NCBI RefSeq assembly: GCF_964355755.1
Contig: NC_092670.1
Span: 29,625,795-29,689,794 of the forward strand
Source: Antedon mediterranea
Lineage: Eukaryota; Echinodermata; Crinoidea; Comatulida; Antedonidae
Direction: 5' to 3'
DNA: 64,000 bases
Both the position numbers and the translations under genes were made by a program. Positions 45,515 to 59,029 of this stretch are shown one piece after another. Numbering within the stretch: position 1 is the stretch's first letter; each line of letters opens with the position of its first letter. The notes beneath the pieces are model-generated. The model ran no database searches and had not been told where the DNA came from. It saw nothing but the letters and a program-made list of their open reading frames with translations.

Positions 45515-47280
45515 AGATATAAATCTGTTTGTTCCTTGTTCATATAAATCTGATGTATATTTTATGGCGATCCTGTTTTGGTGTTTTTCTTTACACTGTT
45601 GGATCTTGAATAAATAAATAAATAAAAAATAAAGATAAACAATGCAAGGTAGACATGTCTGTTGGTCTGTGAATGTATTTTGTGGGATCTAATGGTTGTG
45701 CATGCAATTCACTACCGGAGGCTACATCAGATTGCAGTAGGGTTTGGTGATTGCGTACCTGTGATGGTAGTCACTAAAGGCCAGTAATAATAAGGATTGA
45801 TACAGAAAAAAAAACTTGCAATACAGTAAAAGCAGTTTATTTCAATATCCAGTATCATGACTACAGTGCAATACAGTTTGTGCTTTTTATTCGTTTCTGT
45901 TTTTTGGCCATTTACAAGCAAACATGGACAAAACTAAAAAAAATTGGTGTTACAAATTTAAATCTACTTTCAAGGTATACCTAATAATATATAAAAGTAA
46001 CAAAAAAAAACTATAGCTATTTATTTATTTAAAGTAAAAAATTAAAAAAATCACCTGTTTACTATATTATTAGTACAAAGTCTTGTCTTTAAAAAGAATT
46101 TCATGTTGTATGTTTTTTAATAATATTATATTGAGTCGATCATTTACCTAAAAGGTGGGTGTAATGCGACTGACTTTTACGTACAGTTTTGGGTCGTAAC
46201 AAGTAAAATCCAGTGATTATTTTATGGCATCTATAAATGTGCTTCTACTTTTAATACCAAATGTAATTCAAGTAAAAAATTAAAAACTATGTTAAAAATA
46301 TTTGGTATACTGGGCTTCAAAAATGGTAATGCGACTGACTTTTGTTATGCGACTGACCATACAGTACTTGCAGAGCTGAATTACAATGCAGGGGGCAGAC
46401 ATAAATCTGTTTGTTCCTTGTTCATATAAATCTGATGTATATTTTATGGCGATCCTGTTTTGGTGTTTTTCTTTACACTGTTGGATCTTGAATAAATAAA
46501 TAAATAAAAAATAAAGATAAACAATGCAAGGTAGACATGTCTGTTGGTCTGTGAATGTATTTTGTGGGATCTAATGGTTGTGCATGCAATTCACTACCGG
46601 AGGCTACATCAGATTGCAGTAGGGTTTGGTGATTGCGTACCTGTGATGGTAGTCACTAAAGGCCAGTAATAATAAGGATTGATACAGAAAAAAAAACTTG
46701 CAATACAGTAAAAGCAGTTTATTTCAATATCCAGTATCATGACTACAGTGCAATACAGTTTGTGCTTTTTATTCGTTTCTGTTTTTTGGCCATTTACAAG
46801 CAAACATGGACAAAACTAAAAAAAATTGGTGTTACAAATTTAAATCTACTTTCAAGGTATACCTAATAATATATAAAAGTAACAAAAAAAAACTATAGCT
46901 ATTTATTTATTTAAAGTAAAAAATTAAAAAAATCACCTGTTTACTATATTATTAGTACAAAGTCTTGTCTTTAAAAAGAATTTCATGTTGTATGTTTTTT
47001 AATAATATTATATTGAGTCGATCATTTACCTAAAAGGTGGGTGTAATGCGACTGACTTTTACGTACAGTTTTGGGTCGTAACAAGTAAAATCCAGTGATT
47101 ATTTTATGGCATCTCTAAATGTGCTTCTACTTTTAATACCAAATGTAATTCAAGTAAAAAATTAAAAACTATGTTAAAAATATTTGGTATACTGGGCTTC
47201 AAAAATGGTAATGCGACTGACTTTTGTTATGCGACTGACCATACAGTACTTGCAGAGCTGAATTACAATGCAGGGGGCAG
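45515..47280. repeat. Nearly perfect 882-bp tandem duplication
   Basis: Copy one is 45,515-46,396 and copy two 46,397-47,280. By eye they differ at only about two positions (45,518/46,400 and one in 'tctataaatg' versus 'tctctaaatg' at 46,229/47,111). Each copy has the same chance 64-codon minus-strand frame. The unit ends with two 'atgcgactgac' motifs and has no gene. Confidence 0.93.
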
Positions 47281-49456
47281 CATACTACCACAATGAAGGT
47301 GGCAGAATTGCAAACGTCGTTGAAATAGGCACATTAGATGACCTTCTATCTCATATCTGTACCCAAATACCTCAATTTTTGGGACACTGTAAACAATGAT
47401 AGTCTGATTTAATTTGTTTAAGGCTACATTATAATGGTTGACACATGGTTGACGTCTGTAGTCCTCGTAACACAGTGGGAAAGCCACTTCGCGTTTTGAC
47501 CGTTAAATCGTGTAAAATCGACTTACTTCCGCATTGACGATTTTGAAGCGCCACCTATCGTTGAAAACTGAAACCACGATTTTTCGTCGCCTAGCAAATA
47601 AGTTTTAAGCTCTCATGAATATTTAAGAACCGCCCAACATTACCTATTATGGTAAAAGCATTTCCTAATAAGTATTATTGAATAACCAATCGGTTTCCTT
47701 CAAAGAAACCGAAGCTAATACAATACATTCGGCGACTGAAGTCGGGACTCGTGAAATTTATAAATGTGGTACGATTTGACTACTGTTTTGTTGTCCATTT
47801 TCTGAATAGTCGGAGGTGCATCCCAACAAATTAAAAAAATTATAATCAATTGTTTTATCAAGAATAATATTAGTTTAATCGAGTATGATATATTTCTATC
47901 CTGTTCAAAATTTGTTGGTGTATTCTCAGGCCTCGAAAGGTAGGTACATTTTCTAGCTGTGAGCGTGGTTTCGGCAACGCGAGACACGTGTGTCAGTATA
48001 GGCGATAGCGAGACGTGTGTTGTACTGTGTTGATGCTGATCCGATAGTCGTTAAGTTGTACTGATTACGAGTATCATTGGTCCTGGCCGGCCTAGCCTGG
48101 TGATCTGATCCCCGCAAAAAAAATACTTTTTTTCAATCAGTATTAATATTATTATTTTATTTTTCATTTATTATTTGATTTATTAGGCTCAATAGATGCC
48201 TAGCAGGCTACTAGTACTAGTAGGCCTAGATTATATAAATAATAATAGTAAATAAATACTGTAATTTAATTAATAAAATACAGCTTCCGTTTGCCTTACT
48301 TTTATGTCATCATATAATATTATAATTATATATACAACCAGACATTAACATTTTTTTTAAATAATATTTATTATTTTTTCTGACACTTTCAGGAATCGTT
48401 GATGATGCAGAGTTCTTTGTCTTTGTGACTTCAAACTGAGAGTGAAGTGGATAAAAAGATGACACCGGTACCTACCGACATTGTCATACCCAAACTATAA
48501 TTTAATTATTTAAAACAAAATGTTGAATTACAAATATATATGTATGTTGCAGAGGATTTAGATGAATTGGGTGTTTCCATAAATTAAGGGCCAGTGGGTA
48601 TTTTAGTATTGGTGATAGTTAGTTTGCTGTTTACTCTAAATTGGTAATAGTTATTTAAAAAATAATTTTTTCATATGATAGAAGAATGGTATGAGTTAAT
48701 ACTATTACATGTTGAAAAAAAAAATTGCAAAAAAACCCCGATTTTTTAAACAAAAATATCGTGGTGTCTAGCTCATTTGATTAAAATATGTGTGACATTA
48801 AAATACACTGACATATCAGCGTTTAAAAAATATGCTACAGCAATATTTATTTTTTATTTATTTATCATCATAATAGAGTACAACGCAACGTTAAATTATA
48901 AGCTAATTACAATTTCCCACGATTTTTTGTTTTCTACACAACGGTCCACGACGTCCAGCATCACAACGTAACATTTCGTGTCTCACTTTGTTACGTTGTT
49001 AGTACGATCTTTATTATTGAACAGACACAAGAAATAACACTATAATGACGAAAATCGAATTACATTCAACACAACAGATCACTGAAATTTACCTTACACA
49101 ATGTTCTACAAAATGGCGATTTTATTTAGTCCGTTACAGACGAAAAACTATTTTTTTACAACATTTCGTGTCTCGTATATTCGTTACGTAGTTATTCATA
49201 GACCATCGGTGGTGAACGCCGCGAGAGCTATTTTTAAAGTTGAAGGTCACGTGATTCAAGAAGCAGGCGAACTAAAGTCTCGGCGAAAAAATCATCGCTG
49301 GGATCCGCGCTAATTTCGAGTTACAGCGGTAGAGACTTTTCGTGTCCCTCTGTTACGTTATTTCAACTGTTACGTTGTAAATAACTTCTACGCACTTCAT
49401 TGCATGTAAGTTTTGTGTATTTTTATTTTGTTAGTTTTTAGAATTTAGAAAATAGT
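47281..49456. other. Non-coding DNA
   Basis: No supported gene. 48,380-48,440 has an acceptor ('tgacactttcag') followed by a short open frame GIVDDAEFFVFVTSN and a stop, perhaps a terminal exon. 'ttcgtgtctc' and 'gttacgtt' are repeated around 48,976, 49,167 and 49,345. Confidence 0.4.
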
Positions 49457-50899
49457 GGTAGGTAAATATATGGGCCCTTTGAGAATAAACTTGCAATACT
49501 TTGACAATACTGTAAATACCTATTAACTATTTTTCATTTGAATCGAACATTTCTTACTGTGAATGTTCGTACTGTTAGATGTAATATAAAAATATATACA
49601 AATAAACTTTATTACTGAGACTGTGGATAGGCTCTACTGTTAGATATACAAATAAACTTTATACTGACAGTTTCCTTCTCAACGTTTGTATTAATTAATA
49701 CCTATTACCTATTTTTCATTTGAATCGAACATTTCTTACTGTGAATGTTCGTACTGTTAGATGTAATATAAAATATATACAAATAAACTTTATTACTGAG
49801 ACTGTGGATAGGCTCTACTGTTAGATATACAAATAAACTTTATACTGACAGTTCCTTCTCAACGTTTGTATTAATTAATAATTCTCAAAAATATAAACGT
49901 CGTAGTGGTGTATCGTGACATGTACTTTAATATTTCAATCGATTATGACAGTGACAGTTTTAACAAAGTATTAAATCGCAAATGTTTTAGGCCTACTGTA
50001 TTTAGAGGTATATTATTTATAGGCCTATAAAACATGAACAAAATATTTCGTTACTCAGTGGATAAAGAATATATTTAAAAATTGTTCCTCTTTGTACCTA
50101 TCCGCTTTCCCATCCCTCAACCCTAATGTTACATAGCGAGGAGGCTTCGCATTTTCCTATCTCCTCCTACGATAATTGTTTTTAATAGCTGAAAACCGGT
50201 TGAACAGCTAGAGTACACCATCATAATGTTGAAGACAGGCCGATTTTCTTAAAAAAAATACTATTTTGATAGATTTAATATACGATTATACAAATGTATT
50301 GATTTACGATGAATGGAACATCCCAATCTCTCAGTCTGCCAGAGTTTGGTTTAACACAAGTACTGTAGGTAAATTTATGAGCCCTTGGTTTAACACATAC
50401 GGTAGGTAAATATATGGGCCCTTTGAGAATAAACTTGCAATACTTTGACAATACTGTAAATACCTATTAACTATTTTTCATTTGAATCGAACATTTCTTA
50501 CTGTGAATGTTCGTACTGTTAGATGTAATATAAAAATATATACAAATAAACTTTATTACTGAGACTGTGGATAGGCTCTACTGTTAGATATACAAATAAA
50601 CTTTATACTGACAGTTCCTTCTCAACGTTTGTATTAATTAATAATTACCAAAAATATAAACGTCGTAGTGGTGTATCGTGACATGTACTTTAATATTTCA
50701 ATCGATTATGACAGTGACAGTTTTAACAAAGTATTAAATCGCAAATGTTTTAGGCCTACTGTATTTAGAGGTATATTATTTATAGGCCTATAAAACATGA
50801 ACAAAATATTTCATTACTCAGTGGATAAAGAATATATTTAAAAATTGTTCCTCTTTGTACCTATCCGCTTTCCCATCCCTCAACCCTAATGTTACATAG
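49457..50899. repeat. Segmental direct duplications
   Basis: Block R1 ('ggtaggtaaatatatgggcc' to 'caacgtttgtattaattaat') occurs at 49,457-49,700, in part at about 49,700-49,882, and at 50,401-50,646. Block R2 ('aaaatataaacgtcgtagtg' to 'caaccctaatgttacatag') occurs at 49,887-50,137 and 50,648-50,899. Copies are almost identical. A single event copying about 760 bp explains most of it. Confidence 0.85.
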
Positions 50900-51106
50900 A
50901 AACACAAATTGGGTTTCTTTAAATGAGTCATCAAATCAAAAATTTGGACTCATTGTGTGATAAGTTTCTCCTTCGGAAGGTGCTAATTTTAGTTGACTAC
51001 ATAAATCATCGTGTCTTTTTATTCGTTTCTGTAAACGACAATGTATTATAGTCCTGCGGTACGTACATTTGAAATCGCCAGTTTTGTTACGCTGAAATTA
51101 CTGACG

Positions 51107-51152
51107 TGTATTCGAGAACCATCTGTGGGCACGACCTAGATGGTACGCGAGC
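51107..51152 (+). repeat. Partial copy of the Helitron terminal sequence
   Basis: It starts 'tgtattcgagaaccatctgt' and ends 'cctagatggtacgcgagc', the same as 60,973-61,017 with a few differences, and then diverges before the second half of the hairpin. Confidence 0.6.
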
Positions 51153-51544
51153 CTACATTTTCTAATATTGTTCCGAAGTGATTGATAGGCATACGTGAGT
51201 TTTACAATAATTTACGTTGGTTGGTCTAACTACGATCGTGCTCTTTGTGGGCGACAGTAATGACAGATAACCCAAAAAACCACCTAAACCTATTCATTTA
51301 AATCAATACATTTTTAATAAATATGTCAGAAAGTAAAGATGGGAATAGCCATGAATACAGTATTACTATAAACCAAGGAACAACGGAAGACATTCAACTT
51401 CTATCAAACTCATTCTCAATAACGGGTTTTGCTCACAGTCATTATTAAACCTATTAATTAATTTACTCATCATTCAAGTTAAATTATTATATTGTATTTC
51501 CATCGTTTACGTTCATATTGTTGCTGTGATTTTTCTGATGTACG

Positions 51545-51618
51545 ATGCCAAAGACAAAGAAAAACTCGGCTAGGTTTTACACCAACTACCAAAAACAAAG
51601 ACGCAATCACCGAAAATG
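51545..51618 (+). CDS. Possible first coding exon of the Helitron protein
   Basis: An ATG opens a basic peptide MPKTKKNSARFYTNYQKQRR and ends in TG/GTAAGT, a strong donor. The donor phase (two bases left over) fits the acceptor at 54,720/54,721 of the Rep-helicase exon. It does not fit the 53,659 acceptor, where it would create a stop. A short basic N-terminus would suit a nuclear DNA-binding protein. No RNA evidence is available. Confidence 0.3.
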
Positions 51619-53660
51619 GTAAGTGGATTTTTTTTTCTTTTCTTTAAAACATATTTATACAGGATAAAAACATATCAGGTATAGTTTATATCCAATCATG
51701 GACCTATAAATTAATTTTAATAGGTGCATGATCCAATATAATAATGCATTGTACCGTATTATTTAGAAAGCGGATATGCTAATCATAAATATGCCTATTT
51801 GTGTAGAGTTGCTTATACAAATAAATATCCATGATAACGATGATTTCTATGTAATCTATATTATAATTAACATACGTAAGGGCAACAACTGGTGTTGCAA
51901 TAAAATCATAGTAATACATTAACTGCAGTAAAAAAGTAACAAAACGCGAACAATTACAATCAATGACACGCGGAATAAAATACAGCAGCTAATGGCGGTA
52001 TAGCTCAGGATACCTGTCATTTATATGCCTGCTATTTTTTACTATTTAGGCCTTATCGCACATTATTCATGATAATGACGATGATGACAAACCTTATCCA
52101 CCATGGACATTCACTACGGTATACAATTCTACCTTATTACAATTAACTCAAACTCATGAATACCAGTTTTTCACTAGAAGTTACCCACTGTTGCATCCCA
52201 TAATGTGTAGGCCCTATTAAAGAAAACATTATTACACTTCATGATGTTATTTATTCAGGTTAATGGTATAGTCTATTACTATATTTACATATAATTGTTG
52301 AATTGGTTATTGTTTTGGACAATTTCGTTCGAAAGATTCCGCGCAATAAATCATCGTCTCACTATTTTCCTAACTCAAATCCCACGGCGAGTATCGGCAC
52401 ACAATTATGATATCAAGGTCAGGCCTATGTCTGTTCGTTGATCTTCGACCTGCTTTATAATACACTTTCCTTTATAAAAAAAAAACCAAACAAACAAAAG
52501 AGAAAAAAACAAAGCAACAAGGAATTGTAGGCTATAACGATGGCAGTATCTTCGTATAGTGATAAAAACCTAATGATTCACAGTGTGTTGTGCTACGCGA
52601 AAATAATGAATATCCCACGAGATAAAACGTTTCTCTAATAAGACAACAGACTGATTATTGTTGCTAGATATTTATTTCCTATATTTGTTTTGCATTGAAT
52701 GTCCACATGGTAACCATTTACCGATTTCATTCACTATTTTTCTTCAAGAGGTCACAATCATGCCACGGCGAACATAACACAACATAAGTCTTTGGAAATG
52801 GGTCTAATAAAGTTTCTAAAAACAGCTCACATCCAGGCCTATTTCGATCATCATTACATTTTGTTCACTGTGTTTATTTCGAAATTTGCGTGTGTTATAT
52901 ACGCATTAATAAATATGTCAAAATTAGGCTGGCAACATATTTATCAGTGGTCGACGTTGGCGACAGGTTTCTTCAGTAAACCAAGACTGGACATTGTCAC
53001 ATACCTTCAACAAAATGATGGATAATTCATTTCAAAATATATTACAGGCCAATCAAATCACGTCACTTGGTTGTATCCAAAAGTGGTATCTTTCAAAAAG
53101 TATATGTATTCCAAATTAGTCAGCGTTCAAGTGTTTCAATTGTTACATTGCTAAACCTTTCCTGTGTAAGCTTGAGCTACAGAAGATAAGTTTCCATCGC
53201 CAACATCCAACATTTTAACAGGTACGTTTGTCCTACTTTACTCAATGTTAATGTTGGTTTACACTGACCTAAACTGTACAGCCTGAGATATCCATGACTA
53301 TATCATTGAAGGATATCCTACTTTTATTAGCGACAGAGGTTAGGATCACACCACAACATACAATAAGTAGCCTACATCACGTTCAGAAAACTTGAGCACC
53401 AATTACATTACTAAAAGTATGTGATGTGTATTTTTAGTGCATATTACAGTCAAGGCCTATATAAACAATGCAGTAACTTAGTGGTTGTATTAAAAATAAA
53501 TCAGTAATAATACAGCGGTGAATAATAAAATAATGTGAAATAATAGTAAATATTAATAACATTCCGTAATCAGGTTCATACTCATTCATTACAATTACAT
53601 TAGTTTTAGTTTGTACACACACAAATTAATCTGTACATTTGCTTATTTTTATCCACAGAC

Positions 53661-54125
53661 ATGGCGGACGAACTGATTATGAAAATACAATGTACCAAGT
53701 CCTTCAAGGCATTGTTTGTAGAAAACGCTCCGCCTGTGATGCGTCAGCATGCTGTGCAACTTGGGATTCAAGTGGACAATACGCTGAACGATTGTGTTGC
53801 GCTAATAACTGCACAAACCGCTGAGATTCTCAACCTTCAGAGACAAGTCCGTCAACTGAAGGCCGAAAATCAAAAGCACGCATTTCACATGTCATTTGTT
53901 GCGACACCTACAAAAGTATCTACTCCTATTGCTGCAGACTGCAAACCAAAAGAAAGTCCGAGACGAGATGTTGAACTTGAATTCTTTACTGCCACCGACA
54001 GTGAAGATAATGATGTTCCATTTTTGGAATCTCTGGAACGAATGGAAAAGAGAGCAACACCCAAGAAATCTCGCAAAACTAGGAAGATGACGACAAGGAG
54101 GAGAATTAAACTCGAAAAACTGTAA
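53661..54125 (+). CDS. Coiled-coil protein ORF upstream of the Helitron Rep
   Basis: A 154-codon frame starts MADELIMKIQCTKSFKALFV directly after a good acceptor (ends 53,659). Residues 45-75 (LITAQTAEILNLQRQVRQLK) have the heptad pattern of a coiled coil. A middle acidic stretch (ATDSEDNDVPF) precedes a basic tail (KKSRKTRKMTTRRRIKLEKL), giving a nuclear-localised look. No family is recognised. The last codons overlap a possible donor: CT/GTAAAT at 54,121/54,122 would join in phase to 54,721. It could therefore be the N-terminal exon of the Helitron protein or a separate accessory ORF. Its position, 0.6 kb upstream in the same strand, suggests it belongs to the element. Confidence 0.5.
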   Translation: MADELIMKIQCTKSFKALFVENAPPVMRQHAVQLGIQVDNTLNDCVALITAQTAEILNLQRQVRQLKAENQKHAFHMSFVATPTKVSTPIAADCKPKESPRRDVELEFFTATDSEDNDVPFLESLERMEKRATPKKSRKTRKMTTRRRIKLEKL

Positions 54126-54720
54126 ATACGTCTATTCTAGGCCTATTCGTACTAAGTCTGCGTTAACCTTAAGACGCATTATTTCATGTTCAAAAGAAAA
54201 AAAGAAATAAAAAAAGAAATAAATAAATAATGATGTTTGTTTCTGTTTATTAGCTTTGACCGAAAGTGAAATACATGTCTCCTACAGTGACAAAACGGCC
54301 GCCGTTCAAAACTAAATTACCGTTTACTGACAGGACATCTGTATTTCACATTCTACTTGCTTCACTGCAGTTAGTTTATTACCACTAGCTACAAATGACG
54401 ATGTCCGCGTATCGTACAGATAGCCGATGGTGGATCACGTCACGCGACGATAAAATGTATACTATACTGATCAACTCTTCAGAGACCCGCCTGGTGCTTA
54501 CCATAATAATATCGATTACACCAAAAGAATTATTTGTATTTCGCAGTATGGTATTTTGGTCCTGGTTGTCAAAACAGTGTTCGGGTTTGTCGTTAACAGA
54601 AAATAAATGATGATAATATTTGTCCACATCCCCTTGAAAGGTGGTAGAATGTCCGTTCTTTTCACACCACCAACGTTTACATACTCTTTTATAACATCAG
54701 TAATATTGATTTCATTTCAG

Positions 54721-57700
54721 TGTAAATAAGGAGACTGCATCATTACGCGAATCAACAGATGCCAGACGTTTAACACGCTTTGAAAGATCGCAAACAACAA
54801 GCGCCAGACATTCAATATCTTCTATAAACTACTCGCCTCAAATAAACTACGGTAAAACAAGGCATGGTATCACTCAAATTGCATACAATTTCAACGAGAA
54901 CATAATCCCTAATCATGTCACAGAATTCCAACCAAAGGGTCTTTTTGTTGAAGATGATGTCTGCCGTCATTGCTTTGCATATAGATTTGCACGAGAAAAA
55001 ATCGGTTTCTGTTGTAAACGAGGCAAAATTCAATTACCTCAATTGAAAGACATTCCTGGCTACATTAAAGAACTATATGGCCAAGAATCATTTCTAAACA
55101 ATATCAGAACTTACAATAATGCTATGGCACTTGCGTCTATTGGAGTCAAGGAGGAACGCGTACCAGGATATTCGCCAACAGTTAAGGTACACGGAAAAGT
55201 TTATCACTTCATCGGTTCCATGCTTCCTGATACAAACACGACTCCAACATTTGCCCAAATTTATTTTTACGATGGTTCAGAGGATCAAAAAGCACAGCAA
55301 AGATGCAACAATTCCAACACAAATCTCGACAAGTACACACTTAAACGCCTGCAAGATACACTACATTTACATAATCCATACATTCAAAGTATGAAAACCG
55401 TCTTAGACTTACCGAGTCTATGCAATAAGAAACTGGTGTTGTCGACCAAAACAAAACCAAATACAGAACACAACCGGAAATACAATCTACCACAATCAAA
55501 CGAGATAGCAGTTTTAGAACTCAACGATACCTGCAACTCTACAGATGTCATAATCTACATGAGAGGGGGTGGCATACGGCGCATACATGATACGCACCGC
55601 TCATATGATCCCCTACATTATATTATCATGTTCCCACAGGGCGATGACGGCTACCACGATAACCTACAACTTATCAATAACAAGAGGATGTCACCTACAA
55701 ACTTCTATTGTTACCGTCTCCAAACGCGGAAAGATAACCTCAACATCATTTCCAAAAGTCGGCGGCTAATGCAACAATATGCTGTAGATGCATTCAGTAA
55801 AGCCGAACGGCAGCGACTTCGATGGGTAAGAATGAATCAAAAACATCTCAGGGCAGAAAAATACAAGTGCCTTTTAGACGCGGTCGATGCTCAAGACGAA
55901 GTTACTAACATAGGTAGAGTCGTCGTCCTTCCTCCAACCATTTACGGTTCACCTCGATGGTATGCTCAACAATACCAAGATGCCATGGCTTTAATACGTA
56001 CATACGGCAAACCTGATTATTTCATCACTTTCACATGCAATCCTAAGTGGCAAGAAATTACCGACTCTATTCATTATGGTGAAAAACCCGGAGACAGACC
56101 CGACATCTGTAACCGGGCGTTCAGTAATCGGCTTCAATTTCTCCTAGATGACATTTTAAAATTTGACCTTCTTGGTAACATTGTTGCTTATACTCTAATG
56201 ACAGAATTTCAAAAAAGAGGTTTACCTCACGTCCATATCGTAGCAATATTGGCTAAAGAAGATAAACCGAGGAGCCCTGCCGATATAGACAAAATTGTTT
56301 CCGCTGAAATCCCCAATCTTGATGAAAATCCATGCCTACATAACATAATAACCACATGTATGATCCATGGCCCATGTGGAAATGTCGCCCCGTACTCTCC
56401 CTGTACGAAAATGGACAAAAACGTATTCAAGTGCGATAAAAACTTTTCTAAACCTTTTAGATGTAATACCACAATGACTCCACAAACAGGTGCATTATAT
56501 CGCAGAAGATCACCAGAAGAAGGAGGTCACATTACTAACGTTAAGAGAAAACAACGCTCTTATACAGTTGATAACTCATTCGTGGTACCATATAACCCAA
56601 TGCTTATGCTAAAGTACAATGCACATATCAACGTGGAAATATTAACAACTATCAAAGCCGTCAAATACATATACAAATATATTACAAAGGGCAGCGACAG
56701 AGTCATGGTGAAATTACCGTCTGGAGAAATGGCATACGATGAAATTGAATCATTCGCTAATGCTAGATATATTAGTGCATCAGAGGCTTTGTGGAGACTC
56801 TATGAATTTCCGCTCACACGACGACATCCATCTGTAAAACGATTGCCAATTCATTTAGAAAATGACCAAATTGGATATATTGATCCTAATGCTCCTGATG
56901 GAATCAACGACGCACTCAACAAGGCAGAAACAACAATGCTGACTGCTTTTTTTAATCTGAATTCGCACAAAGATGATTTATCAAACCTAACATATCCAAA
57001 TGTTCTCAGCAAATACACATATTCCAACAAACAATGGAAACCACGCAAACGTCATAACTCCAGAAGAAACAACCCAGACCAAATAAGTGATACCATTGGA
57101 AGATTACCCGTCATCAATCTCAATCCTCACCAGAGAGAACTTTACTTCCTTCGTATCCTACTTATTCATGTGCCCAGCCCAACGAGCTTTACAAACATTC
57201 GAACAGTTGATGGAATAACATATGAGACCAATCACGCTGCATGCGTTGCATTAGGCTTATATGAAGATGACAGCGAAATAGACAGGGCAATGGAAGAAAC
57301 CGCTTCTCTACATTTCGGTGACAACATCCGTCAAGTGTTTGCCACCATTTTACTTTACATTGGCCCTCACAATCCCAATGACTTCTTTACTCGACACAAA
57401 CAGTTACTGACTGAAGATTTCCAGAGGCGCGACAATGTCATTGAAGCAACGCAAGCTCACGTCAATGCGGCACTATTGCAAATTGATCAAGCCCTACAAA
57501 GAGGCGGTGCATCGTTAGGAGATTTCAACCTACCAATCCCACTAATTGTAAACAACACACCTACTACACCACAAATAATTCGTGAGGAAACTATGTACGA
57601 CATAGCACAACTAAACGACTACGTCCAGACACACTTACCGCGTCTAAACAAACAACAACAGGTCGTATTCCATTCCGTTCTTTCATCCACTATCAAACAT

Positions 57701-59029
57701 GAGGGCAAAATATTTCATCTAGACGCACCTGGTGGAACTGGAAAAACGTTCACAATCAACCTCCTCTTAGCAGAAATACGACGACAAGGTCTTATTGCAC
57801 TTGCTGTGGCTACAAGTGGTATAGCTGCTACACTTCTACCCAACGGTAGAACAATTCATTCTCGATTTAAGGTACCACTAAAATTAAGTGAAGATTCCAC
57901 ATGCAACATTCCTATACAATCGCATACTGCTGCTCTAATAAAAAACACTTCACTTATTGTCATTGACGAAGTCACCATGGCACACAAATACGTGTTTGAG
58001 GCATTAGACCGATCACTAAGAGACATACGGAAATCTGATCAACCCTTCGGTGGAATCACCATTCTCTTAGCCGGTGATTGGCGACAAATTCTCCCAGTTA
58101 TTCCAAAAGGAGGTAAACCTGAAATACTCCAATCTACATTAAAGTCATCACACCTCTGGAACAACATACATCAACTCAAACTATCCGATAATCTCAGGGT
58201 AGCCAATTCTCCTGGAACCAAACACCTCTTGACGCAATTTGCACATCTACTTCTTTCTGTAGGGGAAGGCGTCCATCCATATATAGCTGACGACACCATC
58301 CAGTTACCTCACCATTTCTTTTCAAATGCCAAAACACTAAACGATTTCTGCTTGGAAGTATATCCTGAAATAATCAACAAAACTCAAACTAACGACACGA
58401 TTTGTTCAAAGGCCATTCTTTGTCCAACAAATGAAACTGTCACACAAGTCAATGAATGTTTAATACATTTGTTCCCCGGCCAAACAAAAACATACTTAAG
58501 CTACGATTCTGTGGACGAGGATATACAACATCAATACCCTACCGAATTTCTCAATGGCCTTCATCTACCAAGCCTTCCTCCACATGAACTACAACTAAAG
58601 CCTGGCATTCCTATTATGCTACTAAGAAATATTGATCCTAGCAATGGCCATTGCAATGGGGCGAGATATATTGTTAAAACTATGCTAGATAGAGTCATCC
58701 ATGCTGCAATTGCAACAGGACCACACAAAGGAAATGACTTAATCATACCTAGATTCAAATTAGCCCCTGATGATCCAACATTACCATTTACTTTAACCAG
58801 AAAACAATTCCCTATCAGAGTATGTTTCGGTATCACGTCTAACAAAAGCCAAGGACAAACACTTAGCAAAGTTGGCATATTTCTTGATCAACAATTTTTT
58901 ACGCACGGCCAATTGTATGTTTCATTGAGTAGAGTTGGAAACCCTGATGACATTATAATCTACAATCCCAACGCAACTAATAGTCACCATGTTTCAAACA
59001 TTGTCTTCAAGGAAATATTTCAATTATAG
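54721..59029 (+). CDS. Helitron Rep-Pif1 helicase (RepHel) transposase
   Basis: This is the rolling-circle transposase of a Helitron: a HUH endonuclease nicks and joins DNA and a fused helicase unwinds it. The frame has no internal stop from 54,710; the acceptor 'gatttcatttcag' makes 54,721 the likely exon start, upstream of the codon at 55,043. The extra N-terminal part contains a zinc-like motif CRHCFAYRFAREKIGFCCKR. Numbered from 55,043: Rep motif YFITFTCNPKW at about 325, HUH motif HVH at 396-398, tyrosine motif KYIYKYITKGSD at about 540, Walker A APGGTGKT at about 895, Walker B VIDEV at about 973, AGDWRQILPV, NKSQGQTL at about 1267, and YVSLSRVGN near the end. It stops at 59,027-59,029. 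All catalytic motifs are present, with two tyrosines in the YxxxY segment, so the protein may be active. There is no C-terminal endonuclease, unlike Helentron types. Confidence 0.93.

Larger units (their letters stand above)
50900..53658. other. Putative 5' region of the Helitron
   Basis: 51,107-51,152 is a near copy of the Helitron-end sequence at 60,973-61,017. Apart from a possible basic exon at 51,545 no gene is supported. The acceptor 'tttttatccacag' ends at 53,659. Confidence 0.35.

Noticed and set aside
45727-46803. Two identical 64-residue minus-strand proteins
   Set aside because: They are copies of one chance frame within the 882-bp duplication and show no protein features.
55043-55045. 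Start of the Helitron protein at 55,043
   Set aside because: The codon is TTG, and the conserved cysteine-rich N-terminal segment lies upstream in the same open frame beginning after the acceptor at 54,720.
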